A stretch of DNA of 55,083 nt, from positions 1 to 55,083 of the forward strand of contig NZ_DATJCA010000155.1 of assembly GCF_035515035.1 (NCBI RefSeq). Direction: 5' to 3'. Positions within the stretch are counted from its first letter, which is position 1. Each line of letters starts with the position of its first letter. The position numbers and the translations under genes are program-made. The DNA is from Gelidibacter sp035515035 (GTDB lineage Bacteria > Bacteroidota > Bacteroidia > Flavobacteriales > Flavobacteriaceae). A model generated the notes under the pieces. That model made no database searches. It saw only the letters and a list, made by a program, of their open reading frames with translations, and was not told where the DNA came from. Below are positions 8,467 to 17,372 of the stretch, piece after piece.

Positions 8467-9011
8467 TATTTCATAATTTCATCCACAATCCCATAAGCCA
8501 CAGATTCCTCTGCCCCCATCCAATGGTCGCGGTTAAAATCTTTCATCACCTTTTCAATAGTCTGACCACAATTTTCAGCCAGCAACCTAGCACTCAACTC
8601 CTTAGTTTTCAAAATTTCCATTGCGGTAATTTCAATATCACTTGCAGGTCCGCGCGCACCACCGCTTGGTTGGTGGATCATCACACGTGCGTGGGGCTGG
8701 ATAAAACGTTTCCCTTTTTCTCCTGCCGATAATAGTATAGATCCCATAGAAGCGGCGAATCCTGTACAAATTGTAGACACCTCACTTTTCAAAGATTTCA
8801 TGCAATCATAGATTGCAAATCCAGAAGTTACATAACCTCCAGGACTATTGATATATAACTGGATATCCTTGGTTTCCAAAGCGTCTAAATACATCAAGCG
8901 ATCAATAACATGTTTTGCCGATTTATCGTCCACCTGTCCCCAAAGGAATATTTTACGCTCTTCGATGAATTTGCGATCAATCGCATCTTGAATTTTTATT
9001 TTATCACTCAT
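8466..9011 (-). CDS. clpP: ATP-dependent Clp protease proteolytic subunit (ClpP family)
   Basis: A 181-residue serine peptidase subunit with the full catalytic triad: Ser88 in GFAASMGS, His113 in VMIHQPSGG and Asp162 in NRDHWM. ClpP assembles into a double heptameric barrel that degrades proteins unfolded by ClpX or ClpA in the cytoplasm. It is slightly short for the family (about 190-200) because it lacks an N-terminal propeptide. The usual partners tig and clpX are not adjacent, so this may be a second, stand-alone ClpP rather than the main clpX-linked copy. Its 3' end runs into a repeat-rich gap before the DUF58 gene. Confidence 0.92.
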   Translation of the reverse strand: MSDKIKIQDAIDRKFIEERKIFLWGQVDDKSAKHVIDRLMYLDALETKDIQLYINSPGGYVTSGFAIYDCMKSLKSEVSTICTGFAASMGSILLSAGEKGKRFIQPHARVMIHQPSGGARGPASDIEITAMEILKTKELSARLLAENCGQTIEKVMKDFNRDHWMGAEESVAYGIVDEIMK

Positions 9012-9033
9012 TTCTTAAATTTTTATCTAAAAT

Positions 9034-9064
9034 AAAAAAAGGTTCACCATTAAAGCAAACCTTT
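9034..9064 (-). terminator. terminator between trxA and clpP
   Basis: On the minus strand AAAGGTT (9058-9064) pairs with AACCTTT (9038-9044) and is followed by a T run, a short intrinsic terminator after trxA and upstream of clpP. Confidence 0.6.
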
Positions 9065-9175
9065 CATCAATTTAACTGATTATTGTGTTTTATTCATGTC
9101 AGATCGCAAATCCTACCATCACTTTTGAATTTTAAATTTCAGTTTAACAGCAGTTGCGAATCTTCTATGCATCGA

Positions 9176-9493
9176 TTACAAAAGTGCGTCGATAGCGTCA
9201 GTGTACGCGTTTTTTGGAGCCACACCAACCTGTCTTCCAACAACTTCTCCGTTTTGGAACACTAATACCGTTGGAATGTTACGTACACCATATTTAGCAG
9301 CAAACTCCTGATTTGCATCAACGTCCACTTTACCAACTATAGCTTTACCTTCGTACTCTTCACTAATTTGATCAATGATTGGCCCAACCATTCTACATGG
9401 TCCACACCAAGCGGCCCAAAAATCTACTACTACCGGCTTATCACTTTTCAAAACCGTTTCTTCAAAGTTTGCATCTGTTATTTCTAATGCCAT
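9176..9493 (-). CDS. trxA: thioredoxin
   Basis: A 105-residue classical thioredoxin with the active site WCGPC (Cys30, Cys33) after FWAAW, and the cis-Pro loop NIPT. It has no signal peptide, so it is the cytoplasmic disulfide reductant that serves ribonucleotide reductase, peroxiredoxins and others, recharged by thioredoxin reductase. It is transcribed alone from a TAATTTTG-box promoter and ends at a hairpin before clpP. Length and all core residues are typical. Confidence 0.97.
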   Translation of the reverse strand: MALEITDANFEETVLKSDKPVVVDFWAAWCGPCRMVGPIIDQISEEYEGKAIVGKVDVDANQEFAAKYGVRNIPTVLVFQNGEVVGRQVGVAPKNAYTDAIDALL

Positions 9494-9532
9494 ATTTTCT
9501 ATGCTTTAATTGTTCTATTTAACTTAAAGAAA

Positions 9533-9540
9533 CAAAATTA
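9533..9540 (-). promoter_or_regulatory. -7 element of the trxA promoter
   Basis: On the minus strand this reads TAATTTTG, an exact match to TAnnTTTG, 40 bases before the trxA ATG. A good -33 box is not obvious. The rest of the 370-base gap before dnaE holds only a REP-like palindrome. Confidence 0.6.
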
Positions 9541-9794
9541 GTCAAAATTTTCGCCAATCCTTATACGCTTAACATTTGTTTTGCTTATAGCTGGATTTGC
9601 GATGGTTATGACGATTTCCGGGACGCATCCACTGCATTTTGCGTTGCAATCCGATGCCTGAATTTGGAAAATTATAACCAACTAATCCTAAGCATCCAAT
9701 AATTTTTGACTTAACCATTATGCTGTTATCAATGCCGATTTTATATCAAGACGCATTTTAATATTAATAGGTTAACTTCATTGAAACTAAAGGT

Positions 9795-9812
9795 TTCCCT
9801 CCTGCGCAGGAA
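9795..9812. repeat. REP-like palindrome, copy 1
   Basis: An 18-base element with the core CCTGCGCAGG. It matches the reverse complement of the copy at 18555-18572 in 17 of 18 bases. It lies between dnaE and trxA, downstream of dnaE. Confidence 0.6.
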
Positions 9813-9863
9813 TTAATACCACTCGACTTTTGGTCGTGAGATCGCGGCCTTCGCACGCATTGG

Positions 9864-12800
9864 TTAATTTAGTTTGTAAAACACATCCTGATTGTTCAGT
9901 TCATCAAGTAATTCTTGCGAAATTCTCACTTTTTGCTTTCTACTGGGCATGTGCAACTTCATTTTTTCTTCGGTATCATATACTAAGAAATTCAGCGCGT
10001 GATTACCTTCATGCATTCTTAAAATATCTTCTAGCGCCTTTATTTTGCTCTCTTTCAGATCATTTATCTCCAACTGAATGGATAATTTTTTGGCATAAGT
10101 ATCCATCACATCATGCAACAATTGAAAGCTGGAAAATTGTAACCTTGGCTCACTTTTCTTACCCGTTTCTTTGTTGATCCAGCCTTCCTTGACATACACC
10201 CTGACGTAAACAAATGAACTTCTTACCAAAAAGTGCCTAAACCTTAGATATTCTTCTCCAAAAATCCGGAATTCAAAACTGTCGGTATAATCTTCAATGG
10301 TAAACATGGCCCAACCTTTACCTTGTTTGCTCACACGGTGCTCAACATCGGTTACGACCCCACCAAAAGTCATTTCACGGTTAACAAAAGGTTCAAGATT
10401 TGTAAAGTGTGCTAAAGTAGAATTGCAAAAGGTTTTCATTTCTACCTTAAAATCGTCAAGCGGATGTCCGGAAATATAAATCCCAACAACTTCTCGCTCT
10501 TGCGCCAATTTTTCCATAGTCCCCCATTCTTCACACGGCGGCACTAAAGGCTCTGCAATTTGGACATCACTGGCATCTCCAAACAAACTCACTTGGGCTG
10601 AGTTTTCATTCTCCTGATGCTTACTGCCATACTTTATAGCCTTTTCCAAGAAGGTGATCCCGTCACCATCATCCTGAAAATACTGCGCCCTATGGGTATT
10701 GGTAAAACAATCAAATCCGCCAGCCAATGCGAGATTTTCAAATGCTTTTTTGTTGGCGGCTCTTAGATCCACCCGTTTTGCAAAATCAAAAATAGATTTA
10801 TATTGGCCATCTTTTCTTCGATTTTCTACAATGGTCATTACCGCACCCCGTCCAACGCCCTTAATGGCACCCATTCCAAAGCGAACCGCATAATCTTTAT
10901 TTACAGAGAATTTATAAAAAGATTCATTGACATCTGGTCCAAGCACATTTAATTTCATGCGCTTGCATTCTTCCATAAAAAAGGTCACCTGTTTGATGTC
11001 ATTCATATTATTACTCAATACCGCAGCCATATATTCTGCCGGGTAATGGGCTTTTAAATAGGCGGTTTGATAGGCAATCCATGCGTAACAGGTGGAATGC
11101 GATTTGTTAAACGCATAACTTGCAAACGCCTCCCAGTCCTTCCAAATTTTTTCCAGTTTTTTGGCGTCATGACCTTTTGCTTCTGCTTGGGCAATAAATT
11201 TTGGTTTCATTTTGTCCAAAACCGAAATCTGCTTTTTACCCATCGCCTTACGCAAAACGTCGGCTTCACCTTTTGTGAAATCGGCTAGTTTTTGGGACAG
11301 CAACATCACCTGCTCTTGATAAACGGTAATCCCGTAGGTTTCCTTTAAATATTCTTCCATCGCAGGAAGATCATAGTCTATCTCTTCTTCGCCGTGTTTT
11401 CGTCGCGTAAAACTTGGAATGTATTCCATTGGCCCTGGTCTGTACAAGGCATTCATAGCAATCAAATCCTCAAAAACGGTCGGTTTTAATTCCTTGAGAT
11501 GTTTTTGCATCCCAGGCGATTCATACTGAAACACCCCGACGGTTTCACCCTTTTGGAACAGCTCGTAAGTCAATTCATCATCTAAAGGAAAACTATCAGG
11601 ATCTAGCAGAATATCGTGTTTTGCTTTCACAATTTTCACCGTATCCTTAATTAAGGTCAAGGTTTTTAATCCCAAGAAATCCATTTTCAGCAATCCTGCA
11701 TCCTCAACCACCGAGTTGTCAAACTGGGTCACATACAAATCAGAATCCTTAGCGGTGGCCACTGGGACAAATTTTGTAATATCATCAGGTGTAATGATCA
11801 CTCCACATGCGTGGATTCCCGTATTCCTTACCGATCCTTCAAGAATTCGTGCCAAATTTAAAGTTTCAGCCTCCAAGCCTGAACCTTCGGCGATATTAAG
11901 CAGCTCATTGACCTTTTCTAAATCGTCAGATCGGAATGCTTTACTGAGTTGTTTCTCATCATATCCAAATATTTTACTCAATTTGGACATGGTAGGGATA
12001 AGTTTTGAAATCCTGTCCGCATCAAAAAGCGGCAGATCCAAAACCCTTGCAGTATCTCTAATGGAGGATTTTGCCGCCATCGTACCATATGTAATAATTT
12101 GCGCCACCTGATTGCTGCCATATTTTTCAATGACATAATCCATCACCTTGCTCCGGCCTTCATCATCAAAATCAATATCAATATCCGGCATACTTACACG
12201 ATCCGGATTCAAGAAACGCTCAAAAAGCAAGTTGTATTTTAACGGATCGATATTGGTAATCTTTAAACAATATGCCACCACTGATCCGGCCGCAGATCCA
12301 CGACCTGGACCGACGGAAACATCCATATTTCGGGCTTCTCGTATAAAGTCCTCAACAATCAAGAAATATCCAGGATATCCCGTATTTTCAATGACGCTCA
12401 ACTCAAAATCAATGCGCTCTTTGATTTCATCTGTAAGTTCTGGATACCGTTTTTTGGCACCTTCATAAGTTATATAACGTAAATAAGCATTTTCACCTCG
12501 TTTGCCTTTGTCAATAAGATCCTGCTCATGTTTGAATTCTTCAGGAATATTAAATGCTGGCAAAAGCACATCTCTTGCCAATTCAAAAGCTTCCACTTTA
12601 TCAACCACTTCCTGAATATTGGAAATGGCTTCCGGAATGTCCTTAAAGAGTTTTTTCATCTCCTCTGAAGACTTAAAATAATATTCTTGGTTAGGCATCC
12701 CAAATCGATAACCCCTGCCACGCCCAATTGGTGTTGACTGCTTTTCACCATCTTTTACGCACAGCAAAATATCGTGCGCGTTGGCATCTTCCTTTTTGCA

Positions 12801-14252
12801 ATAATAGGTGTTATTAGTTGCGACCAACTTGATGTTATGCTTTCTGGCAAACTCTATCAAAACAGGATTTACTCGATTTTCATCTTCCTGATTGTGTCGC
12901 ATCAGTTCAATATAAAGATCGTCGCCAAATTCCTCTTTCCACCATAGCAAGGCTTCCTCTGCTTGGTTTTCACCAATATTCAAGATCTTACTTGGAACTT
13001 CTCCATAGAGATTCCCCGTGAGCACAATTAAATCTTCCTTGTACTGTTGGATCAACTTCTTGTCAATCCGAGGGAGATAATAAAATCCATCCACAAAGGC
13101 GTGTGATGATAATTTGGACAGATTATGGTAGCCGTTCTTGTTTTTGGCCAAAATGACAATCTGATACCCATTATCTTTTCGCGACTTATCTTTATGGTCT
13201 TCACATACAAAAAACTCACACCCAAGAATAGGCTTTATTGTTTTTTCTTTAGGCGTTTCTCCACGCTCTTCTGCCGCTTTGTTTTTCGCTTCAACGTTTC
13301 GGTTATGATTACCAACGGCCCTTATAAAGTGAAAGGCACCCATCATATTGGCATGATCTGTAAGCGCCACCGCTGGCATGTTTTGGTCTGCTGCTGCTGC
13401 CACCAACTGAGGGATGCTGATAGTAGATTGTAATACTGAAAATTGGGAGTGGTTGTGTAAATGCACAAACTCAACCTCTTTAAGTTCTTCTATATTTTGG
13501 GCAATCTCCTTTTTTGTAGGCTCGTCAGATTCTTGGAGAGCTTCAATCTGCTTTTTAATTTTTGCACTTTCAGCCTTTAGGTTGATATGCTTTAAACCGA
13601 TAAGCTGTATCGTAGCGGGATTTGCCTCCTTAAAGTTTTCGAAATAATCTGACGGCACATCCAACTGTTCTTGGGTGTATTCTTCACGTCTTATCAACTC
13701 CAAAAAACAACGTGTGGTTGCTTCAACGTCAGCGGTAGCATTATGCGCTTCCGCGAAAGGCGCATTAAAAAGAAACTCGTGCAACTCCGTTAAAGTCGGT
13801 AATTTGAATCTGCCATAGCGTCCTCCAGGAAGTTGACATAAAGTTGCGGTATGCTCGGTACAGGTATCCAAAACAGGAAGTTCCTGCAAGTTATTTACAA
13901 CACATTCACGATGGAACTCAGCCCCCATAATATTTAAGTCGAAACCAACATTTTGACCCACCACAAACTTTGCTTTCCCCAAGGCTGCATTGAACTTTTC
14001 CAATACTTCAGCCAATGGAATCCCTTGTTGTTGGGCCAATTCTGTCGAAATACCATGGATTTTTTCAGCATCATACGGAATATTAAATCCGTCAGGTTGA
14101 ACCAAATAATCCTCATGCTCAATACAGTTGCCCATGCCGTCATGCAATTGCCATGCAATTTGGATGCATCTCGGCCAGTTGTCAGTATCACTGATGGGTG
14201 CATCCCAGCGTTTTGGTAATCCTGTGGTTTCGGTATCGAATATTAAATACAT
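9864..14252 (-). CDS. dnaE: DNA polymerase III alpha subunit with fused N-terminal 3'-5' exonuclease
   Basis: The replicative polymerase. I take the ATG at 14252 (MYLIFDTETTGL) as the start, giving 1462 residues; an in-frame start 48 bases upstream would add an unconserved tail. Residues 1 to about 190 are a DnaQ-type DEDD exonuclease (Asp6, Glu8 in FDTETTG; HNATADVEAT near 170). A PHP domain begins near 264 (HLHNHSQFS), and the polymerase palm follows with PDIDIDFDDEGR near 690-700, followed by the fingers, helix-hairpin-helix and an OB fold near 1240-1320. The fusion supplies proofreading in cis and is common in Bacteroidota. Transcribed divergently from rpsP. It is the largest gene in the window and shows no disruption. 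Confidence 0.97.
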   Translation of the reverse strand: MYLIFDTETTGLPKRWDAPISDTDNWPRCIQIAWQLHDGMGNCIEHEDYLVQPDGFNIPYDAEKIHGISTELAQQQGIPLAEVLEKFNAALGKAKFVVGQNVGFDLNIMGAEFHRECVVNNLQELPVLDTCTEHTATLCQLPGGRYGRFKLPTLTELHEFLFNAPFAEAHNATADVEATTRCFLELIRREEYTQEQLDVPSDYFENFKEANPATIQLIGLKHINLKAESAKIKKQIEALQESDEPTKKEIAQNIEELKEVEFVHLHNHSQFSVLQSTISIPQLVAAAADQNMPAVALTDHANMMGAFHFIRAVGNHNRNVEAKNKAAEERGETPKEKTIKPILGCEFFVCEDHKDKSRKDNGYQIVILAKNKNGYHNLSKLSSHAFVDGFYYLPRIDKKLIQQYKEDLIVLTGNLYGEVPSKILNIGENQAEEALLWWKEEFGDDLYIELMRHNQEDENRVNPVLIEFARKHNIKLVATNNTYYCKKEDANAHDILLCVKDGEKQSTPIGRGRGYRFGMPNQEYYFKSSEEMKKLFKDIPEAISNIQEVVDKVEAFELARDVLLPAFNIPEEFKHEQDLIDKGKRGENAYLRYITYEGAKKRYPELTDEIKERIDFELSVIENTGYPGYFLIVEDFIREARNMDVSVGPGRGSAAGSVVAYCLKITNIDPLKYNLLFERFLNPDRVSMPDIDIDFDDEGRSKVMDYVIEKYGSNQVAQIITYGTMAAKSSIRDTARVLDLPLFDADRISKLIPTMSKLSKIFGYDEKQLSKAFRSDDLEKVNELLNIAEGSGLEAETLNLARILEGSVRNTGIHACGVIITPDDITKFVPVATAKDSDLYVTQFDNSVVEDAGLLKMDFLGLKTLTLIKDTVKIVKAKHDILLDPDSFPLDDELTYELFQKGETVGVFQYESPGMQKHLKELKPTVFEDLIAMNALYRPGPMEYIPSFTRRKHGEEEIDYDLPAMEEYLKETYGITVYQEQVMLLSQKLADFTKGEADVLRKAMGKKQISVLDKMKPKFIAQAEAKGHDAKKLEKIWKDWEAFASYAFNKSHSTCYAWIAYQTAYLKAHYPAEYMAAVLSNNMNDIKQVTFFMEECKRMKLNVLGPDVNESFYKFSVNKDYAVRFGMGAIKGVGRGAVMTIVENRRKDGQYKSIFDFAKRVDLRAANKKAFENLALAGGFDCFTNTHRAQYFQDDGDGITFLEKAIKYGSKHQENENSAQVSLFGDASDVQIAEPLVPPCEEWGTMEKLAQEREVVGIYISGHPLDDFKVEMKTFCNSTLAHFTNLEPFVNREMTFGGVVTDVEHRVSKQGKGWAMFTIEDYTDSFEFRIFGEEYLRFRHFLVRSSFVYVRVYVKEGWINKETGKKSEPRLQFSSFQLLHDVMDTYAKKLSIQLEINDLKESKIKALEDILRMHEGNHALNFLVYDTEEKMKLHMPSRKQKVRISQELLDELNNQDVFYKLN

Positions 14253-14656
14253 GTATTGTAGAGTTGTTTGTCGTGACGTCGTTTTTAAATACGAATTCAC
14301 GAATATTTGAGCTTAAAATGTTGAAATTGCTGGGTTTTTTCTTTGAAATATAAGTTTTTAAAATTACATATAAATAACGTTTTTTTAAAGGGAAAGTCAT
14401 GAAAAATTACCAAAGAAAAAGCAAACCATAAGGAGTGCCGTTAAAAACTATAGATAAATTTCATTTGTCTCACGGCATTTTGGAAATTAAGTACGTTATG
14501 CACTAATATCCCTACCACAACGAATAGAGAACAAAACAATTATGGTCCGGTCAAATTTATAAGAATAGAAAAACAATGGCTTTTTGGACATATTTGTTAC
14601 TGTTTGTAGCTTAAAACCGCATAAGCATTTGACTTCAATTTATTTAGTACAAATAA

Positions 14657-14689
14657 TTTGACAATAAAAAAATATTTATGGTATCTTTG
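14657..14689 (+). promoter_or_regulatory. promoter of rpsP
   Basis: TTTG at 14657-14660, 21 bases, then TATCTTTG at 14682-14689, followed by GC, a textbook Bacteroidota promoter about 48 bases before the ATG. The rest of the 484-base dnaE-rpsP gap shows no gene. Confidence 0.8.
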
Positions 14690-14736
14690 CAGCCTTATTA
14701 ATAATAGAGGTCGCGAACCTCACTAATTAATTATTT

Positions 14737-15294
14737 ATGTCAGTTAAAATCAGATTACAAAGACGTGGAAAAAAAGGGAAACCTTATTTCTGGATTGTTG
14801 CAGCTGATGCACGATCAAAAAGGGATGGTAAATACTTAGAGAAAATCGGTGCTTACAATCCAACAACCAATCCAGCAACTATTGAATTAGATGTTGACTT
14901 GGCTGTAAGTTGGCTTCAAAGTGGCGCACAACCTACTGATACGGCAAGAGGAATTTTGTCTTACAAAGGTGCCATGTTGAAAAATCATCTTGCAGGTGGT
15001 GTTAGAAAAGGTGCTTTAACCGAAGAGCAAGCAGAAGAGAAATTTGCTGCTTGGTTAGAAGAAAAAGCAAGTAAAGTTGACGCCAAGAAAGAAGGTTTAG
15101 CAAAAGCTGGTGCTGATGCTAAAGCAAAAGCTCTTGAAGCGGAAAAAGAAACAAATGCGAAGCGTGAAGCTGAAGCTGCACAGGCAATTGCCGATGCAGA
15201 GGCTGCTGAAGCTGCTGCAAATGCGCCTGCCGAAGTGGAAGCAACTACTGAAGATGCTCCTGCCGAAGATGCTGAAACAAAAACAGAAGAATAA
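14737..15294 (+). CDS. rpsP: 30S ribosomal protein S16 with long C-terminal extension
   Basis: Residues 1 to about 80 are S16 (MSVKIRLQRRGKKGKPYFWI start, DARSKRDGKYLEKIGAYNP), a small-subunit assembly protein. The remaining hundred or so residues form an Ala/Glu/Lys-rich helical tail ending in acidic repeats, so the protein is 185 residues against about 82 in Escherichia coli. Such tails are seen in Bacteroidota S16 proteins; their role is not known to me. The order rpsP - rimM is the conserved ribosome-maturation arrangement, here split by an intrinsic terminator, so rimM may be partly uncoupled. Confidence 0.97.
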   Translation: MSVKIRLQRRGKKGKPYFWIVAADARSKRDGKYLEKIGAYNPTTNPATIELDVDLAVSWLQSGAQPTDTARGILSYKGAMLKNHLAGGVRKGALTEEQAEEKFAAWLEEKASKVDAKKEGLAKAGADAKAKALEAEKETNAKREAEAAQAIADAEAAEAAANAPAEVEATTEDAPAEDAETKTEE

Positions 15295-15316
15295 AGAATT
15301 TATTTTTTATACTTTT

Positions 15317-15347
15317 AAACTCCGATATGACCTATCGGAGTTTTTTT
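15317..15347 (+). terminator. terminator after rpsP
   Basis: An 11-bp hairpin (15317-15327 with 15333-15343, loop TGACC) leads into a seven-T run, 22 bases after the rpsP stop. Confidence 0.9.
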
Positions 15348-15564
15348 GTGAAATAGGATTCTTTTAAAAAAAAGAATGCGTTATTGAACAAATCTAGCCT
15401 TTTGACTGGATCTCATAAATAATTTTACACATTCCCGTGCAAAAGGGAATCTTAGGTTAAATGTAAAACTTTACCTTTGGCGAGATCTTATATACACATA
15501 TAATTCACTGCTCTGCAGGATCACATTATATTCATTAAATTGTAGATTAAATAAAAAAAGACCG

Positions 15565-16092
15565 ATGTTAAAAAAAGACTGCTTCTTCGTTGGAAAAATT
15601 GTAAAGAAATACAGTTTTAAAGGTGAATTGTTGATAAAATTAGACACTGATGAACCTGAAATGTTTGAAGACATGGACTCTGTTTTCATAGATTTACGCA
15701 ATAATTTAGTACCGTTTTTTATTGAATCGTCTCAATTACATAAGTCAGAATTGTTGCGCATAAAATTTGAAGATGTTGACACCGAGCAGGATGCGGACGC
15801 TTTACTGAAGTCTGATTTATACCTGCCTTTAGAATTTCTTCCCAAACTTGATGACGATAAATTCTATTTTCATGAGATCATCGGTTTTACGGTGGAAGAT
15901 GTCAACTTTGGAATGGTTGGAATTGTAAAATCAATTAATGACTCTACAGCCCAAGCACTTTTTGAAATAGATCGTGATGGGATCGAAATCCTGATTCCGA
16001 TGAATGATGCGTTTATCAAAAAAGTAGACAAAAAGAAGAAATTGATTATTGTTGACACTCCGGAAGGGCTGATTGAATTGTACCTACAATAA
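15565..16092 (+). CDS. rimM: ribosome maturation factor RimM
   Basis: A 175-residue 16S rRNA-processing factor that binds S19 and helps mature the 30S head. The N-terminal RimM beta barrel (about 5-90) contains the family segments FVGKIVKKYSFKGELLI and LLKSDLYLPLEFLP, and the C-terminal PRC barrel starts near FHEIIGF and ends EILIPMNDAFI...VDTPEGLIEL. It follows rpsP as in many bacteria. The 3' end runs straight into a heptamer-repeat gap containing a dead gene. Length and domains are typical. Confidence 0.95.
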   Translation: MLKKDCFFVGKIVKKYSFKGELLIKLDTDEPEMFEDMDSVFIDLRNNLVPFFIESSQLHKSELLRIKFEDVDTEQDADALLKSDLYLPLEFLPKLDDDKFYFHEIIGFTVEDVNFGMVGIVKSINDSTAQALFEIDRDGIEILIPMNDAFIKKVDKKKKLIIVDTPEGLIELYLQ

Positions 16093-16167
16093 ATCCCAAA
16101 TACTAAAGCACCAAATTCCAACAGAATAAGCTCCAAATCCCAAAAGAATAAAATGTATTAAATTCCA
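16091..16167. repeat. degenerate 7-bp periodic repeat after rimM
   Basis: Beginning inside the rimM stop codon, about eleven heptamers can be laid in phase (AAATCCC, AAATACT, AAAGCAC, CAAATTC, ...), with recurring AAATCCC and AAATTCC cores. The pattern is degenerate but matches the heptamer types near 50.08 kb and 54.63 kb. Confidence 0.55.
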
Positions 16168-16181
16168 AAATTTTGAAAGTT

Positions 16182-16491
16182 ATGGAGAAGAATAAAATTT
16201 ATGATTTGGAGGAAAGGACTTATTTATTTGCGAGAAACTGCAGACTAAGAATCTTTAAGTTACTCAAAACCCTTTCGACCATTGATAAAGGCAAAACATT
16301 TGTCCGTTCGTCAGGTTCAATAGCGGGAAACTATATTGGATGAGAAGCTTGGTGATAAAATTTTTAAACTCATACTTAAGATCGCAAGAAAAGGAGCCAA
16401 AGAATCAGTACTATGGCTAAAATTTTTAAGAGATTTAAATGAACGGTTTGAATTGGGGTTAACTCCTCTTATAAATGAGGCGGAAGAATAA
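16182..16491 (+). pseudogene. four-helix bundle (S23/IVS-type) protein, frameshifted
   Basis: The first part reads MEKNKIYDLEERTYLFARNC, then TFVRSSGSIAGNYI, the signature of the four-helix-bundle proteins also found in 23S rRNA intervening sequences. It stops at a TGA near 16339, but the homologous continuation DEKLGDKIFKLILKIARKGA resumes in another frame and runs to a TAA ending at 16491. Intact relatives read NYIEANE at this point, so a small deletion (about 5 bases) explains the shift. The function of the family is poorly known; the copy should be non-functional. Confidence 0.8.
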
Positions 16492-16576
16492 GGAAAATTT
16501 CATCTGCAATCCTAATCAAAACCTAATGTATTGTTTTTACTTTAGAATTTGAACTTTAAAAAACCTGGCACTTTAT

Positions 16577-17308
16577 ATGAACCCTTTTGAATTTAAACAA
16601 TTTACAATAAATCAAGACCGTTGCGCCATGAAAATTGGTACGGATTCGGTATTACTAGGTGCATGGACTTCGTTAGATTCAAATCCATATTCTATTTTAG
16701 ATATTGGCGCGGGCACAGGTATCCTAGCCTTAATGATGGCACAACGTAGTAACGCCGAACTTATTGATGCCATTGAAATTGACGATGCAGCCTATGAACA
16801 ATGTGTTGAGAATTTTGAAAGTTCACCTTGGGGAGATCGGCTTTTTTGCTACCATGCAGCTTTAGAGGAATTTGTTGAAGAGGTTTCTGATGATGAAGTA
16901 GAAACCGATGAGAAGTATGACCTGATTATTTCAAATCCGCCCTTCTATTTAAACACTTACAAAAGCGACAATGAACAACGTGATTTGGCCCGTTTTATGG
17001 ATGCCATGCCATTTAGACAACTCATTGAAAGTGCATCAAAACTACTATCTCCACAAGGAACATTTGCTGTGGTCATTCCTTTTTCGGAAGAAAAAGAGTT
17101 TATCGTATTAGCTTCCAAAGAACATCTTTTTCCCAACCGAATTTTAAGAGTTAAAGGCTCACTGCAATCAGAAATCAAGCGAAGCCTACTTCAATTCTCT
17201 TTCCAGGAGACTAAAGTAAACCCAAAGGAACTGATCATCGAAACTTCACGCCATCAGTATACTGACGATTATATTTCGCTTACCAAAGATTTCTATCTCA
17301 AAATGTAG
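16577..17308 (+). CDS. trmN6: tRNA1(Val) (adenine37-N6)-methyltransferase
   Basis: A 243-residue Rossmann-fold, SAM-dependent methyltransferase. The N-terminal motif FKQFTINQDRCAMKIGTDSV is characteristic of YfiC/TrmN6. The SAM-binding motif is ILDIGAGTGILAL, and the adenine-N6 catalytic motif is NPPF in LIISNPPFYL. It should methylate A37 next to the anticodon of tRNA-Val. An internal acidic stretch (EEVSDDEVETDEK) is a small insertion between the SAM and NPPF motifs. It follows rpsP and rimM as a translation-related neighbour, and gcdH downstream has its own promoter. Confidence 0.92.
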   Translation: MNPFEFKQFTINQDRCAMKIGTDSVLLGAWTSLDSNPYSILDIGAGTGILALMMAQRSNAELIDAIEIDDAAYEQCVENFESSPWGDRLFCYHAALEEFVEEVSDDEVETDEKYDLIISNPPFYLNTYKSDNEQRDLARFMDAMPFRQLIESASKLLSPQGTFAVVIPFSEEKEFIVLASKEHLFPNRILRVKGSLQSEIKRSLLQFSFQETKVNPKELIIETSRHQYTDDYISLTKDFYLKM

Positions 17309-17315
17309 TTTAAAA

Positions 17316-17346
17316 TTGTTCCCTGATAACGTTTTCGTTACTTTTG
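17316..17346 (+). promoter_or_regulatory. promoter of the acyl-CoA dehydrogenase gene
   Basis: TTG at 17316-17318, 20 bases, then TACTTTTG at 17339-17346, matching the Bacteroidota consensus 26 bases before the ATG. Confidence 0.75.
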
Positions 17347-17372
17347 TATTTCAATAATTTAAATCCAAAAGA

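Noticed and set aside
14204..14300. A longer DnaE start 16 codons upstream of MYLIFDTETTGL
   Set aside because: The extra residues show no family similarity, and the exonuclease beta strand begins directly at the downstream ATG.
13934..14310. Several overlapping frames on both strands at the 5' end of dnaE
   Set aside because: They lie opposite or out of frame with the conserved exonuclease domain and have no recognisable features.
14436..14490. Possible leader hairpin or riboswitch between dnaE and rpsP (GTGCCGT and ACGGCAT)
   Set aside because: The 7-bp pairing is weak, spans about 40 bases and lies upstream of the rpsP promoter, so it would not be in the leader.
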